Source: Porphyromonas somerae DSM 23386
GTDB taxonomy: Bacteria > Bacteroidota > Bacteroidia > Bacteroidales > Porphyromonadaceae
Assembly (NCBI RefSeq): GCF_000372405.1
Contig: NZ_AQVC01000021.1
Span: forward strand, 1 to 36,732
Reading direction: 5' to 3'
DNA length: 36,732 bases
Shown: positions 24,250-33,072 of the stretch, in pieces
Layout: every line of letters begins with the position of its first letter
Numbering within the stretch: position 1 is the first letter of the stretch
Translations under genes and position numbers: made by a program
Notes under the pieces: model-generated
What the model was told of the DNA's origin: nothing
What the model saw: the letters and a program-made list of their open reading frames with translations, nothing else
Database searches by the model: none

Positions 24250-25217
24250 TGAAAGCTCTGCCTGAGGGGGTAGATATTGTGACAATTTATGGTCCTACCG
24301 CTTGTGGCAAAACAGCGGTAGCGTGTCAGTTGGCAGAGATGCTGGGTGGGGTGGTACTGAGTGCCGACTCACGCCAGGTGTATCGTGGCATGGATATTGG
24401 CACGGGAAAGGATCTTGCGGAGTATCGCCTGGCAGATGGCTATGAGGTGCCGTATCGGCTGATTGATGTGGCAGAGGCGGGGGAGCGGTATGATCTGCAC
24501 CGTTATCTACAGGACTTTGATAAGGCGTATGATGAGCTACCTAAGGAGCAACCTAAGATCTTGTGCGGTGGTACGGGGCTCTATATCTCTGCCCTTTATG
24601 GCGGGTATCGACTCTCGGAAGTGCCACCCAATAAAGCACTTCGGGCGGAGCTGGAGCAGCTATCTGTGGAGGAGCTAAGGGTGCGATTAAAGACTTTGGG
24701 TGGTGCTGAGATGCTGGAGAGCGAGGAGCTAGATGGAGGGGAGGGGGTGAATCCTCGGAGACTGGTGCGTGCTATAGAGCTAAGGGAGGCAGGGGCTACT
24801 CTGCCAGCTTCGGATAGTAGCACCCGTAAGCCTCTGCGGGGTCCTATCTTTTGCCTTGACCCTAGTAGAGAGTTGCGGAGGGCGAGAATTTCAGCTCGAC
24901 TCGAGGCACGCCTTAAGTCGGGTCTAGTGGAGGAGGTGGAGGGGCTTTTGGCTCGGGTGCCTAAGGAGGAGCTCTTGGGCTATGGCTTGGAATACCGCTA
25001 TGTGACGGAGTATCTGCTTGGTGAGCGAAATTGGGAGGAGATGCATAGGGGGCTGGAGGTGGCGATCCATCAATTTGCCAAACGACAGATGACCTGGGCT
25101 AGAGGGTTGGAGCGGAGGGGCTTTGAATTGATTTATCTCTCTCCAGCTGAGGATCCTAGGGAGACAGCTGAGGCGATGGTTGTCTCTATTTTTGAAAAGG
25201 GGGAGAATGAGGTATAG
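24249..25217 (+). CDS. miaA: tRNA dimethylallyltransferase (MiaA family)
   Basis: Transfers a dimethylallyl group to A37 of tRNAs reading UNN codons. The Walker A motif GPTACGKT is at residues 15-22, DSRQVYRGMDIGTGKD at about 40-55, and CGGTGLYISALYGG near 100. IHQFAKRQMTWARGL near 280 is the typical C-terminal motif. Bacteroidota often carry two MiaA-type proteins, and the GTGKDLAEY form suggests this is one of such a pair; that is from family knowledge. A GTG at 24246 also opens the frame, but the ATG at 24249 overlapping the preceding stop (TGATG) is more likely. Length 322 aa. Confidence 0.9.
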   Translation: MKALPEGVDIVTIYGPTACGKTAVACQLAEMLGGVVLSADSRQVYRGMDIGTGKDLAEYRLADGYEVPYRLIDVAEAGERYDLHRYLQDFDKAYDELPKEQPKILCGGTGLYISALYGGYRLSEVPPNKALRAELEQLSVEELRVRLKTLGGAEMLESEELDGGEGVNPRRLVRAIELREAGATLPASDSSTRKPLRGPIFCLDPSRELRRARISARLEARLKSGLVEEVEGLLARVPKEELLGYGLEYRYVTEYLLGERNWEEMHRGLEVAIHQFAKRQMTWARGLERRGFELIYLSPAEDPRETAEAMVVSIFEKGENEV

Positions 25218-25284
25218 GGAGTAGGGAGCTTTTTTTGTTTGAACTGTATTGATAAGTAGTCTTACGAGACAATTGTAGAAAAGT

Positions 25285-25638
25285 ATGGAGGTACGCGTTA
25301 GTCGTATTATAAGCGAATACCACGAGTATACGCGAAAAGAGGCGGAGGACTTGATCCGTGAGGGACGTGTGAAGGTCAATGGTGCTTTGTCGGGAATAGG
25401 GGATAAAGCAGGAGCGGACGATGAAGTGTCGCTCGATGATGTGATGATCCCGCTAAAGGGGCTCTTCCGGAAGTTTGCAAGGGAGGCTGCTGAGCAGAGG
25501 ACCGGGGAGCGGTATGGAAAGGGAATGCAGGATGATCCATCTTATCTCGACAACCCTAAGAGTAAGGAGCTACGTAAGGGGCGGAAAGACCATCGCAAGA
25601 AACGACGCGGAAAGAATTACGAGGGGGAGGAGTACTAG
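25285..25638 (+). CDS. Small S4-domain RNA-binding protein
   Basis: A 117-aa protein. Residues 1 to about 55 form an S4 domain (VRVSRIISEYHEYTRKEAEDLIREGRVKVNGAL, then KAGADDEVSLDD), the RNA-binding module of RluB/RsuA-type pseudouridine synthases and Hsp15. The C-terminal half is highly basic (about 92-117, KELRKGRKDHRKKRRGKN) with no catalytic domain. It probably binds rRNA or stalled ribosomes, which is inference. A 67-bp gap after miaA shows no clear terminator; the next gene starts at its stop codon. Confidence 0.8.
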   Translation: MEVRVSRIISEYHEYTRKEAEDLIREGRVKVNGALSGIGDKAGADDEVSLDDVMIPLKGLFRKFAREAAEQRTGERYGKGMQDDPSYLDNPKSKELRKGRKDHRKKRRGKNYEGEEY

Positions 25639-26207
25639 TGCTAAGGGTAGACTGGACGCGCCACACCTCGCTCAAGATATCGGGGGATATCTGCTATGGA
25701 GCGAGTGATATAGAGGTGGCGGAGACCTTTGAAGCAGAAGCGGCAGAGGTGCGTAAACGGCTCTCCGTGGAGCGCTATGATGCGGTGTTTACAAGTCCTT
25801 TATCAAGGGCTAGTAAGCTTTGTGAAGCGTGTGGCTTTGGAGCAGATGCGGTGGTGGAGCCCCGTGTGGCGGAGCGCAACTTTGGCGACTTTGAGCATCT
25901 GCGATGGGAGGAGATCGATGAGCTGGCGAGAAAGTCTCCAGCTCTTCTCGACGAGGCAGGGCACTTGCTCCCTCCTAATGGCGAGAGTGTAGAGGAACTT
26001 TTGGCACGGGTGGCAGACTTTATTACTGGGCTGAGGTGCAGTGGATACCGCCGTGTGCTGGTCTTTTGCCACGGTGGAGTGATTAATTCGGCTCGCTCCT
26101 TACAGGGTTTGCTTAGTCGTGAGCAATTGTTTATTGATGTGCCTCTCTACGGCTCGACTACTTCGCTGGAGTATGCAGCCCTAGATGAACGGGCAGTGAA
26201 AAATTGA
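25638..26207 (+). CDS. Histidine phosphatase family protein
   Basis: Branch-1 histidine phosphatase (phosphoglycerate-mutase superfamily) of 189 aa. The catalytic RH(G/T) motif is R8-H9-T10, AVFTSPLSRASKLCEA follows near 54-69, the second catalytic region ERNFGDFEHLRWEEI is near 83-97, and the distal His lies in VFCHGGVINSAR near 141. Cobalamin alpha-ribazole phosphatase (CobC) is one possibility, but no cobalamin gene is nearby, so the substrate is open. The start is a GTG that overlaps the previous stop (TAGTG). Confidence 0.82.
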   Translation: MLRVDWTRHTSLKISGDICYGASDIEVAETFEAEAAEVRKRLSVERYDAVFTSPLSRASKLCEACGFGADAVVEPRVAERNFGDFEHLRWEEIDELARKSPALLDEAGHLLPPNGESVEELLARVADFITGLRCSGYRRVLVFCHGGVINSARSLQGLLSREQLFIDVPLYGSTTSLEYAALDERAVKN

Positions 26208-26216
26208 TGATAGATT

Positions 26217-27185
26217 ATGTGGATTGAGATAGTTTTAGTGATCGTGGGGGTGGCTCTAATCGTGGCAGGGGCTAACTTTATGACGGATGGTGCCTCGGCA
26301 ATAGCTAAGCGGCTACATATTCCCCAGATAATCATAGGGCTAACGATTGTGGCCTTCGGAACCTCGGCACCAGAGTTGGTGGTGAGTGTGATCGGAAGTA
26401 TTGATGGGAGCGGTGGAATCGCTGTGGGGAATGTGATTGGGAGTAATATTTTTAATGTGCTCTGTGTACTGGGGGCTTGTGCTTTGGTACACCCTGTGCC
26501 GGTGAAGTTAAATACGCTTCGCTTTGACCTTCCGATTGCACTTGTGGCCTCTATTTTGCTGATGTTGGTGCTCTCGGATATGCCACTAGATGGGATGCCC
26601 TCGCTGGTCTCTCGTTCGGAGGCTTTGACGTTGCTCCTCTTTGGCCTACTCTTCCTGCTTTATACCATTGTGGTGGGAAAGCAGGGAGATGACGCCTCGG
26701 AAACGGAGGAGGAGGGGCGCAACATGCACTGGCTCTTGGCAGTGGTCTATCTTATTGGCGGCTTGGCTGGACTGGTCTATGGGGGACAGCTCTTTGTGGG
26801 GAATGCTACTAAGATCGCTTCGTCGCTAGGGGTGAGTGAGACGTTGATAGGGCTTACACTGGTGGCGTGGGGAACGTCGTTCCCTGAGCTGGCGACTTCT
26901 GTGGTGGCTGCTATGAAGGGAAATACCGATATTGCTGTGGGTAATGTGATTGGAAGTAACCTATTTAATATCTTCTTTGTACTAGGAATTTCGGGGACGG
27001 TGCGGCCGTTGAGCAATCTGCAGTTTATTTCGCTAGATATTTGGATGCAGCTACTTGCCATGGTGATTGCTTTGGGGGTGGCTCTCTTTTGGGGAAAACG
27101 TGAGATTAAGCGTGCCGAGGGGGGGGTGATGCTTTTGGTTTTTATCCTTTATAATGTGTGGATTATCTTTAATGCGGTGGGCTAA
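26217..27185 (+). CDS. Calcium/sodium antiporter (CaCA family, YrbG-like)
   Basis: A 322-aa inner-membrane cation/Ca2+ exchanger with ten or so hydrophobic helices. It carries the duplicated alpha-repeat signature of the family: AFGTSAPELVVSV (46-58) with GNVIGSNIFN (71-80), and AWGTSFPELATSV near 220-232 with GNVIGSNLFN near 244. The acidic residues of both GTS(A/F)PE motifs are present. The loop between the halves is short and acidic (ASETEEEGRN). It starts 9 bp after the phosphatase, and the ZnuA-like gene starts within its last codons. Confidence 0.93.
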   Translation: MWIEIVLVIVGVALIVAGANFMTDGASAIAKRLHIPQIIIGLTIVAFGTSAPELVVSVIGSIDGSGGIAVGNVIGSNIFNVLCVLGACALVHPVPVKLNTLRFDLPIALVASILLMLVLSDMPLDGMPSLVSRSEALTLLLFGLLFLLYTIVVGKQGDDASETEEEGRNMHWLLAVVYLIGGLAGLVYGGQLFVGNATKIASSLGVSETLIGLTLVAWGTSFPELATSVVAAMKGNTDIAVGNVIGSNLFNIFFVLGISGTVRPLSNLQFISLDIWMQLLAMVIALGVALFWGKREIKRAEGGVMLLVFILYNVWIIFNAVG

Positions 27186-28032
27186 GTATTGCTTTGGTTG
27201 GGGGCTTTGCGTGGTGCTGCTCTCGCTTATTACAGCTTGTAGTTCTGGCTCTCGGGTGGAGAAGCCTATTATATCTGTGAGTCTGCTTCCCGAGAAGTAC
27301 TTTGTGGAGCGAATTGTTGGGGAGCTGGCGGAGGTGCATGTGGTGGTACCGCGAGGAAGTAACCCCGAGACGTACGACCCCTCTCCCCGGGATATCGCTA
27401 TACTTCAAAGCTCGCTTGCCTACTTGGCTATTGGTACGTTGCCTTTTGAAGCTCAGTGGGTGGCGGTTTTGCCGAAGGATGTGGCCTATTTTGACCTCGC
27501 AAAGCAGTTGCCGAGAGAGCTCGTAGAGGGCGGCCACGAAGGGCATCAGCACGCCTTGGGCGACCCGCACTATTGGACGTCGCTCTCTGGTGGGGAAGCA
27601 ATGGCGGAGACGATTTTGGCGGCGATGCTGGAGCTATTCCCAGAGCATCGGGAGGAGATCGAAGCCAATTATCAGGCGAATGTGGTGCCTGAATTGGAGG
27701 CTATTCGGCAATTGGGGAGAGGAATATCTAAAGGTGACAAGGACCTTGCTTTTGTGATCTACCATCCCTCTCTATCACTCTTTGCTCGGGAGTGGGGGCT
27801 GACGCAATTGCCTATTGAGGAAGATGGGGAGGAGCCAACACCTAGGCATCTGGTGGAGCTGATTGAGCGTGCAAGGAGCATGGATACAAGGGCGGTGCTA
27901 GTGCAGGCGGAGTTTGATACTAAAAATGCAACAGCCGTGGCGAAAGAACTAGGACTGAAGGTAGTCTCTATTGACCCTTTGGCTGAGGATTGGGGGGCTG
28001 AGATGAGGCGGTTGATTGAGATCTTTAGATAA
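27172..28032 (+). CDS. znuA: Zinc/metal ABC transporter substrate-binding lipoprotein (ZnuA-like)
   Basis: Cluster A-I metal-binding protein of 286 aa from the chosen ATG. A lipoprotein signal (MRWAKYCFGWGLCVVLLSL) ends in the lipobox LITAC, with Cys23 as the lipid anchor. The family features are LLPEKYFVERIVGE, VVVPRGSNPETYDPSP, a His-rich stretch (EGGHEGHQHALGDPHYW) near 115-135 typical of zinc-binding members, FVIYHPSLSLFAREWGL and a C-terminal VVSIDPLAEDW. Zinc is likely, but manganese or iron cannot be excluded. The frame opens six codons earlier; the ATG at 27172 gives the clean signal peptide. It overlaps the antiporter by 14 bp and the ATPase start by one base. Confidence 0.88.
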   Translation: MRWAKYCFGWGLCVVLLSLITACSSGSRVEKPIISVSLLPEKYFVERIVGELAEVHVVVPRGSNPETYDPSPRDIAILQSSLAYLAIGTLPFEAQWVAVLPKDVAYFDLAKQLPRELVEGGHEGHQHALGDPHYWTSLSGGEAMAETILAAMLELFPEHREEIEANYQANVVPELEAIRQLGRGISKGDKDLAFVIYHPSLSLFAREWGLTQLPIEEDGEEPTPRHLVELIERARSMDTRAVLVQAEFDTKNATAVAKELGLKVVSIDPLAEDWGAEMRRLIEIFR

Positions 28033-28688
28033 TGGAAGCAAAACCAATCATCATAGCTGAAGATCTGGAGCTAGGGTATGGCAAGGAGCCTAGTCTGCTC
28101 TCGGGAGTCAATTTTAAGCTTTATCCGAATGAGTTTGTAGGGATTACCGGTCCGAATGGGGCGGGGAAGACTACTTTTATCCGTGCGTTGCTCGGACTGA
28201 TAGCACCTAGGAATGGCTATATTCGCTACTTCTCAAGAGAGGGGATGCCTCTGAAGGAGATAACTATTGGCTATATGCCACAGCAGAATCAGCTGGATAG
28301 GGAGTTCCCGATTAGTGTGGAGGAGGTGGTGCTGAGTGGCCTATTCGGAAGGAAAACGCTGAGGGCGACGAGTGAGATGCGAGCCCTTGCCAAGGAGGCA
28401 CTGGAGTCGGTAGGAATGACAAAGTATGCTACTAGGGCAATAGGTCATCTCTCGGGCGGACAGCTACAGCGGGTGCTATTGGCACGAGCTTTTGTAAGTC
28501 GGCCGATGCTTTTGGTGCTGGATGAGCCTTCGACCTATGTAGATAGAGATTTTGAAACCTCTATGCTTTCACTCTTGCCACAGCTACAAAAGGAATCAGC
28601 CATAGTCATGGTATCGCACAATGAGGTGCATCTCCGAGCTTTAGCCTCTCGTATCTATCATATCGACCACTCTTTTACCGTTGAGTAG
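28032..28688 (+). CDS. znuC: Metal ABC transporter ATP-binding protein (ZnuC-like)
   Basis: ABC ATPase of 218 aa. Walker A is GPNGAGKT (40-47), the Q-loop Gln is in YMPQQN (Q84), the signature is LSGGQ (140-144), Walker B with the catalytic Glu is LLVLDEPS (160-167), and the switch His is in MVSHNE (H196). Its start overlaps the ZnuA-like stop (TAATG), so the two belong together. No membrane permease gene (ZnuB) follows; instead a family-2 repeat begins 2 bp after the stop. Either the permease is elsewhere or the operon has lost it. Confidence 0.88.
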   Translation: MEAKPIIIAEDLELGYGKEPSLLSGVNFKLYPNEFVGITGPNGAGKTTFIRALLGLIAPRNGYIRYFSREGMPLKEITIGYMPQQNQLDREFPISVEEVVLSGLFGRKTLRATSEMRALAKEALESVGMTKYATRAIGHLSGGQLQRVLLARAFVSRPMLLVLDEPSTYVDRDFETSMLSLLPQLQKESAIVMVSHNEVHLRALASRIYHIDHSFTVE

Positions 28689-28689
28689 A

Positions 28690-28848
28690 GACTGTTGCAC
28701 GAAGGCGATCTGCTGCGTTGCTTTCGGAATTCGGCCTCGGTCACGTACGTGAGTACGCTCCCTTCAGCCTCATCCTTTTGTGTGTGCCTGGTGCCCTACG
28801 TGCACCTTGCCCTCAGCGTCTGGCATCTCATCCTTCGTGCAACATTCT
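28690..28848. repeat. Family-2 inverted-repeat element, copy B
   Basis: About 159 bp, in opposite orientation to copy A. The ends are ACTGTTGCACGAAGGCGATCTG and CATCTCATCCTTCGTGCAACATTCT. The CACGTACGTG centre is conserved. It carries about 37 bp of extra sequence relative to copy A (near 28776-28812). It starts directly after the znuC stop and ends 14 bp before a terminator. Confidence 0.85.
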
Positions 28849-28862
28849 GGAGTGAAAATAGA

Positions 28863-28902
28863 AAACTCTCCCAAAGTAGCTGGTGCTACCGTGGGAGAGT
28901 TT
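28863..28902. terminator. Bidirectional terminator between znuC and the Na/Pi gene
   Basis: Outer arms AAACTCTCCCA (28863-28873) and TGGGAGAGTTT (28892-28902) enclose an inner GTAGC/GCTAC stem with a TGGT loop. CGTTTTTA follows on the plus strand, and the minus strand has TTTTCTATTTTC. It can end both converging transcripts. Confidence 0.85.
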
Positions 28903-28923
28903 CGTTTTTACAAAAAGAGTTCG

Positions 28924-30747
28924 TTATTTCACTTGTCTTACGTAGGCCTCAACTACATTGACTGCATAGTCGCCCAGGCGTTCATACTCATCGATGATAT
29001 CAAGGTAGTATACTGAGTCTTGGTAAGGGTACACGTTATTATTGAGGTCCTTGAGGTTTTCTGCCACTAGGAACTTGTACTTGATATTGAGTGCCTTCTC
29101 AAGGTCGTGAGAGTGGAGTATCATATTTTGTGTACGCTCATCGCTCTCTAGTACTTCTACTGTAAACTGCATGATGTTCTCAAGCATATCGTGCATCTCG
29201 GTGAGGTGTGCTGAGAGTGTAGGATTAGTGGCACGACCATCTTCAAACTTGCGGCGTAGGATGCGTGCTATATTGAAGCATGCATCGCCCATACTCTCAA
29301 TCTCGCTAGAGATCCTGAGATAGCTCTGTACATTTCTACGTGATTCTGCACTCAGGTCGCCACTGGATAGCTCTGTGAGGTATTGTACAATCTCTATCTC
29401 TACTCTATCGCAGATACGCTCGTACTTCTCAATACGTGTGAAGCTCTCTTCAAAAGCTACTTCATCCTCCATATTGCTCAATTCGCGTACCATGCCGAGC
29501 ATCTTCTGAGTCTTTTTGCTGTAGTTGACAATCTCCTTATTGACCTGTAACAATGATAGCTCACTGGTGGAGAGCATACGAGTGGAGAGGTACTGTAGGT
29601 GTGGGTACTCCTTCTTATCGGAGATGGTCTTGGCTGGCTTGATAATGGTTTTGCACGCTTTTACAATTAAGGGAACAAACCAAATCATTACAAAGGTATT
29701 GATGAGGTTGAACATGGTGTGAAACAACGCAAGTCCCATACTTATCGCTCCTGCCATACCTATGACGGTGCCTTGTATTCGACTCATCTCTACGTCGTAG
29801 ATAGGTGCACCACTAGTGATGAGTGCAACATCGCCTGGCTCGTAGCGGGCATTGAGGTCGGCAATTATTGGGAAAAGTTCCCGAGGATCGTAGCCACTCG
29901 AACGTGCCACCATCCCTGAAACGAGGTCGACCGCTGGGAAAAAGAGGAAGAGGACCCAAACCACACCCAGCACGTTGAATAGGGTGTGTGAAACAGCTGC
30001 TCGCTTGGCATTGACACTGGCATTAAGTGCTGCAAGATTGGCGGTGATAGTGGTACCAATGTTTTCACCTAGAATCATCGCTGCTCCCATGGAGAAGGGT
30101 ATCCATCCTTGGCTACACATCACTAGGGTGATGGCTACTGTAGCACTTGAGCTTTGTACCAAGAAGGTGAGGATGGTACCAATCAGTAAGAAGAGCAGTA
30201 CCGAGCCAAAGCCCATATTGGTGTATTTCTGCAAGAAGGCTAGTGCCTCGGGGTTATTCTGAAGGTCGGGCATTGAATCCTTTAGGAATTGCAGCCCTAG
30301 GAATAGGAGAGCAAAACCGAGGATAAAGTCGCCCCACGAATTGTAATTTTGCTTCTTCGAAAAGATAAATGGAATAGATAGTGCAATCAATGGGACTGCA
30401 AAGGCACTGATATCTACCTTAAAGCCAAGAAGTGAGATGACCCATGCAGTGACGGTAGTACCAATATTGGCACCCATAATCACGCTAACAGCCTGTGCCA
30501 AATCAAGTAATGAAGCATTGACAAAGCTGACTACCATCAAGGTGGTAGCAGAGGAGGACTGTACGAGTGCTGTGATTAATATACCTGTAAATACACCGAA
30601 GATGCGGTTGGAGGTCATCGCTGAGAGGATACTCTTCATGCGGTCTCCTGCTACCTTTTGTAGCCCCTCGCTCATGATCTTCATACCGTAGAGGAAGAGC
30701 CCGAGAGAACCTATTAGGTAGATAAAATCTAGTATTCCGTAATCCAT
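28924..30747 (-). CDS. Na/Pi cotransporter family protein with PhoU-like domain
   Basis: A 607-aa sodium-dependent phosphate transporter of the NptA/PNaS type. The two inverted repeats each carry QSSSAT: 63-68 in ALVQSSSATTL and 198-203 in FLVQSSSATVA. Paired glycine motifs GANIGTT (92-98) and GENIGTT (about 226) are also present. About eight to nine transmembrane helices lie between 5 and 370. The C-terminal 210 residues are helical and resemble PhoU (EYERICDRVEIEIVQYLTEL, ISSEIESMGDACFNIARILRR, YYLDIIDEYERLGDYAVNVVEA). A well-formed promoter lies upstream and a terminator downstream, so it is monocistronic. Confidence 0.92.
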   Translation of the reverse strand: MDYGILDFIYLIGSLGLFLYGMKIMSEGLQKVAGDRMKSILSAMTSNRIFGVFTGILITALVQSSSATTLMVVSFVNASLLDLAQAVSVIMGANIGTTVTAWVISLLGFKVDISAFAVPLIALSIPFIFSKKQNYNSWGDFILGFALLFLGLQFLKDSMPDLQNNPEALAFLQKYTNMGFGSVLLFLLIGTILTFLVQSSSATVAITLVMCSQGWIPFSMGAAMILGENIGTTITANLAALNASVNAKRAAVSHTLFNVLGVVWVLFLFFPAVDLVSGMVARSSGYDPRELFPIIADLNARYEPGDVALITSGAPIYDVEMSRIQGTVIGMAGAISMGLALFHTMFNLINTFVMIWFVPLIVKACKTIIKPAKTISDKKEYPHLQYLSTRMLSTSELSLLQVNKEIVNYSKKTQKMLGMVRELSNMEDEVAFEESFTRIEKYERICDRVEIEIVQYLTELSSGDLSAESRRNVQSYLRISSEIESMGDACFNIARILRRKFEDGRATNPTLSAHLTEMHDMLENIMQFTVEVLESDERTQNMILHSHDLEKALNIKYKFLVAENLKDLNNNVYPYQDSVYYLDIIDEYERLGDYAVNVVEAYVRQVK

Positions 30748-30788
30748 TTCTTAATTATGTCGGATAGCTTAATAAAATATTTGCTTTG

Positions 30789-30820
30789 CAAACTTACTCA
30801 ATTCGGTCTATAGCTCCAAA
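30789..30820 (-). promoter_or_regulatory. Promoter of the Na/Pi transporter gene
   Basis: On the minus strand TTTG (30817-30820) is followed after 20 nt by TAAGTTTG (30789-30796), an excellent match to the Bacteroidota -33/-7 pattern. It lies 41 bp upstream of the start codon. Confidence 0.8.
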
Positions 30821-30853
30821 AATAACCTAATGATATTTGCTTCACTCCCTGTC

Positions 30854-31570
30854 TTAAAATAGCTGACTCAGTATTTCTGGCGATTTTAAGTTGCCAAGGT
30901 CGGGGAAGTGATAGCCAAGAAAATCGAGAAGTAACTTAAGGAGAAGGTTGCGCTCCTGCCCTGAGAGGGGAAGCTCTTCTGGTGCTGGTGAACTAATGAA
31001 TTGGTAGAGTAGGGAGGAGGCATAGGCTTTGCCTTGTTCTTCTGGGCTCCAGGAGGGGCAGAAGGTGCCTTCGGAGAAGTCGAGTACGCTGCTAGGCCTA
31101 TAGGTCTCACTTTGTGGCAAGATGCCGAGATGGTGGAGTAGCCCTGTCATCAATCGAAGATGAAAGGAACTAATCCCTTTATCGCTAAGGTGCTCTAGCC
31201 CTTTTATCTCCTCCCTCAAGTAGCGGTACAAAGCTCTATCGGCACCACTCGAGCGAAGTAGTCGGGTGAGTAGCTCTACTGTAAAGAGGGCTACTGCATT
31301 GGCCACAGGCTCAATGGATGGTCGAATAGGTCGGTGAAGTTGCACTTGTTCTCTCGGTAGCTGAATCCCACGATTGGGCAGATAGTCGAGAGTTACCTTT
31401 AGAATTGAGAGAGGAATAAAAAAGGCATTCGCTTGACCTCTTCTACGAGAGGCCGAGCGAATGCACTTAAAGGAGAGTGCACCGAAGCACTCACTATAGG
31501 TGGACACGATACTGGCATTGTCGGAGTAACGTACTGCACCGAGTACGATTAGCTCTGTCTCTGTCAGCAT
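30854..31570 (-). CDS. recO: DNA repair protein RecO
   Basis: A 238-aa protein of the RecO family, which loads RecA at single-strand gaps with RecR. The N-terminal OB-fold region is visible (ELIVLGAVRYSDNASIVSTYSECFGALSFKC, about 6-36), followed by a helical domain with VANAVALFTVELLTRLLRSS near 90-110. The zinc-binding cysteines seen in many RecO proteins are absent, as is common in Bacteroidota. It lies 15 bp after the M20 dipeptidase gene and is probably co-transcribed with it. Confidence 0.85.
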   Translation of the reverse strand: MLTETELIVLGAVRYSDNASIVSTYSECFGALSFKCIRSASRRRGQANAFFIPLSILKVTLDYLPNRGIQLPREQVQLHRPIRPSIEPVANAVALFTVELLTRLLRSSGADRALYRYLREEIKGLEHLSDKGISSFHLRLMTGLLHHLGILPQSETYRPSSVLDFSEGTFCPSWSPEEQGKAYASSLLYQFISSPAPEELPLSGQERNLLLKLLLDFLGYHFPDLGNLKSPEILSQLF

Positions 31571-31585
31571 CGCCCTCTATCTGAA

Positions 31586-33043
31586 TTATAGTTCTTTGAG
31601 CGTGCGGATAAGTAGATCCCAGGTCTTCTCCACAGTGGCAATGTTTACACGCTCATCAGGAGAGTGGGGCGATTTGATAGTAGGCCCAAAGCTGATCATC
31701 TGAGTCTTAGGCATCACCCCTTGGATGATTCCGCACTCTAGCCCAGCATGCATCACCTTTACAGGTGGCTCAGTGCCATTGATATCTTTGAATACCTTCT
31801 TCATCACCTCAAGTACGTGAGAGTGGGCATCGGGTTGCCACCCATTGTAAGGAGCCGCAAACTCTACCTCCGCACCGATGAGTGAGAAAGCACTCTCAAT
31901 GCTCGAAGCTACCATCTCCTTACGGCTCTCGCTTGAACTACGGGTAAGGAAGGTAACGGCTAGCTTGCCACCTCCCAATTTGATAGCTGCAAGGTTGCTA
32001 GAGGCCTCTACGGTATCTGGAAACTCGGAAAGATAGGTGATCGCACCATTCTGCACCGCCTCTACCGCTTGAATCACATTGTCAGCAATCTCTTGGGGTA
32101 CAATGTGTGCAGGGGTTTCGTTAAGGCGCTCTACACTCATCTTGATCCCCTCCTCGATGCCCTTATACTCCTTGATATAAAGTGCTTCAAACTCCTTAAC
32201 CATCTCCTCTAGCTCACTAAGCTCCTCCTCGGGAAGCGTTACGACTACCCACGCCTCACGAGGGATGGCATTACGCAGTGAGCCACCTTGGAGCTCAGCT
32301 ATAGAGAGGTCTAGTCTTTCAATGGCCTTCTTTAGGAAGCGGGCAATCATCTTATTGGCATTTCCTCTGCCGAGGGCGATGTCCATACCTGAGTGCCCAC
32401 CCTTCAATCCATTAAGGGTTACCTTGGCTGCAATATCCCCTTCTGGGATAGGTTGGTCATCTTTGTACTCTAGTGAAACGTTGATATCCACGCCACCAGC
32501 GCAACCTACATAGAGCTCATCAACCACTTCGGAGTCGAGGTTGAGCATAATATCGGCTTTTGAGAAGCCCTCTTTCAGACCAAAGGCTCCTACCATCCCT
32601 ACCTCCTCATCAATGGTAAATAGAGCCTCTATTGGACCGTGCTCTAGTGTATCGTCAGCCATTACAGCAAGACCCATAGCCACGCCAATGCCATTATCGG
32701 CACCTAGTGTGGTCTCATTAGCACGTACCCACTCGCCATCAATACGAGGCTGTATAGGGTCTTTCTCAAAGTCATGCTGTATGTGATTATTCTTTTGTGG
32801 CACCATGTCTAGGTGTCCCTGCATTGCTACTATGGGCCGATCCTCATACCCCTTAGTTGCAGGCTTGCGGATCAGTACATTCCCCACTTCGTCGGTGTGC
32901 GTCTCTAGTCCTAGTTCACGTCCCTTCCCAGCTACATACTTAGCCACTTCGGCGGTATGGCCTGTGGGGCGTGGTATTTGTGTGAGTCCATAAAAGTACT
33001 TCCACACGAGCTGTGGTTTTAAGTTTAAGATTTCATTTGCCAT
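31586..33043 (-). CDS. pepD: Aminoacyl-histidine dipeptidase (M20C, PepD-type)
   Basis: A di-zinc cytosolic dipeptidase (carnosinase type) of 485 aa. Metal ligands and catalytic residues: His77 and Asp79 in MQGHLDMV, Asp116 in LGADNGIG, and the Glu pair 146/147 in TIDEEVGM. A further conserved segment is GLKGGHSGMDIALGRGNANK near 213-232, in the lid domain. A C-terminal His-rich segment (APYNGWQPDAHSHVLEV) is also typical. It starts a two-gene unit with recO. A strong inverted repeat lies 31-64 bp upstream of its start. Confidence 0.94.
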   Translation of the reverse strand: MANEILNLKPQLVWKYFYGLTQIPRPTGHTAEVAKYVAGKGRELGLETHTDEVGNVLIRKPATKGYEDRPIVAMQGHLDMVPQKNNHIQHDFEKDPIQPRIDGEWVRANETTLGADNGIGVAMGLAVMADDTLEHGPIEALFTIDEEVGMVGAFGLKEGFSKADIMLNLDSEVVDELYVGCAGGVDINVSLEYKDDQPIPEGDIAAKVTLNGLKGGHSGMDIALGRGNANKMIARFLKKAIERLDLSIAELQGGSLRNAIPREAWVVVTLPEEELSELEEMVKEFEALYIKEYKGIEEGIKMSVERLNETPAHIVPQEIADNVIQAVEAVQNGAITYLSEFPDTVEASSNLAAIKLGGGKLAVTFLTRSSSESRKEMVASSIESAFSLIGAEVEFAAPYNGWQPDAHSHVLEVMKKVFKDINGTEPPVKVMHAGLECGIIQGVMPKTQMISFGPTIKSPHSPDERVNIATVEKTWDLLIRTLKEL

Positions 33044-33072
33044 GGTCTTGGTCTTATTATTGGTTTAGTTTA

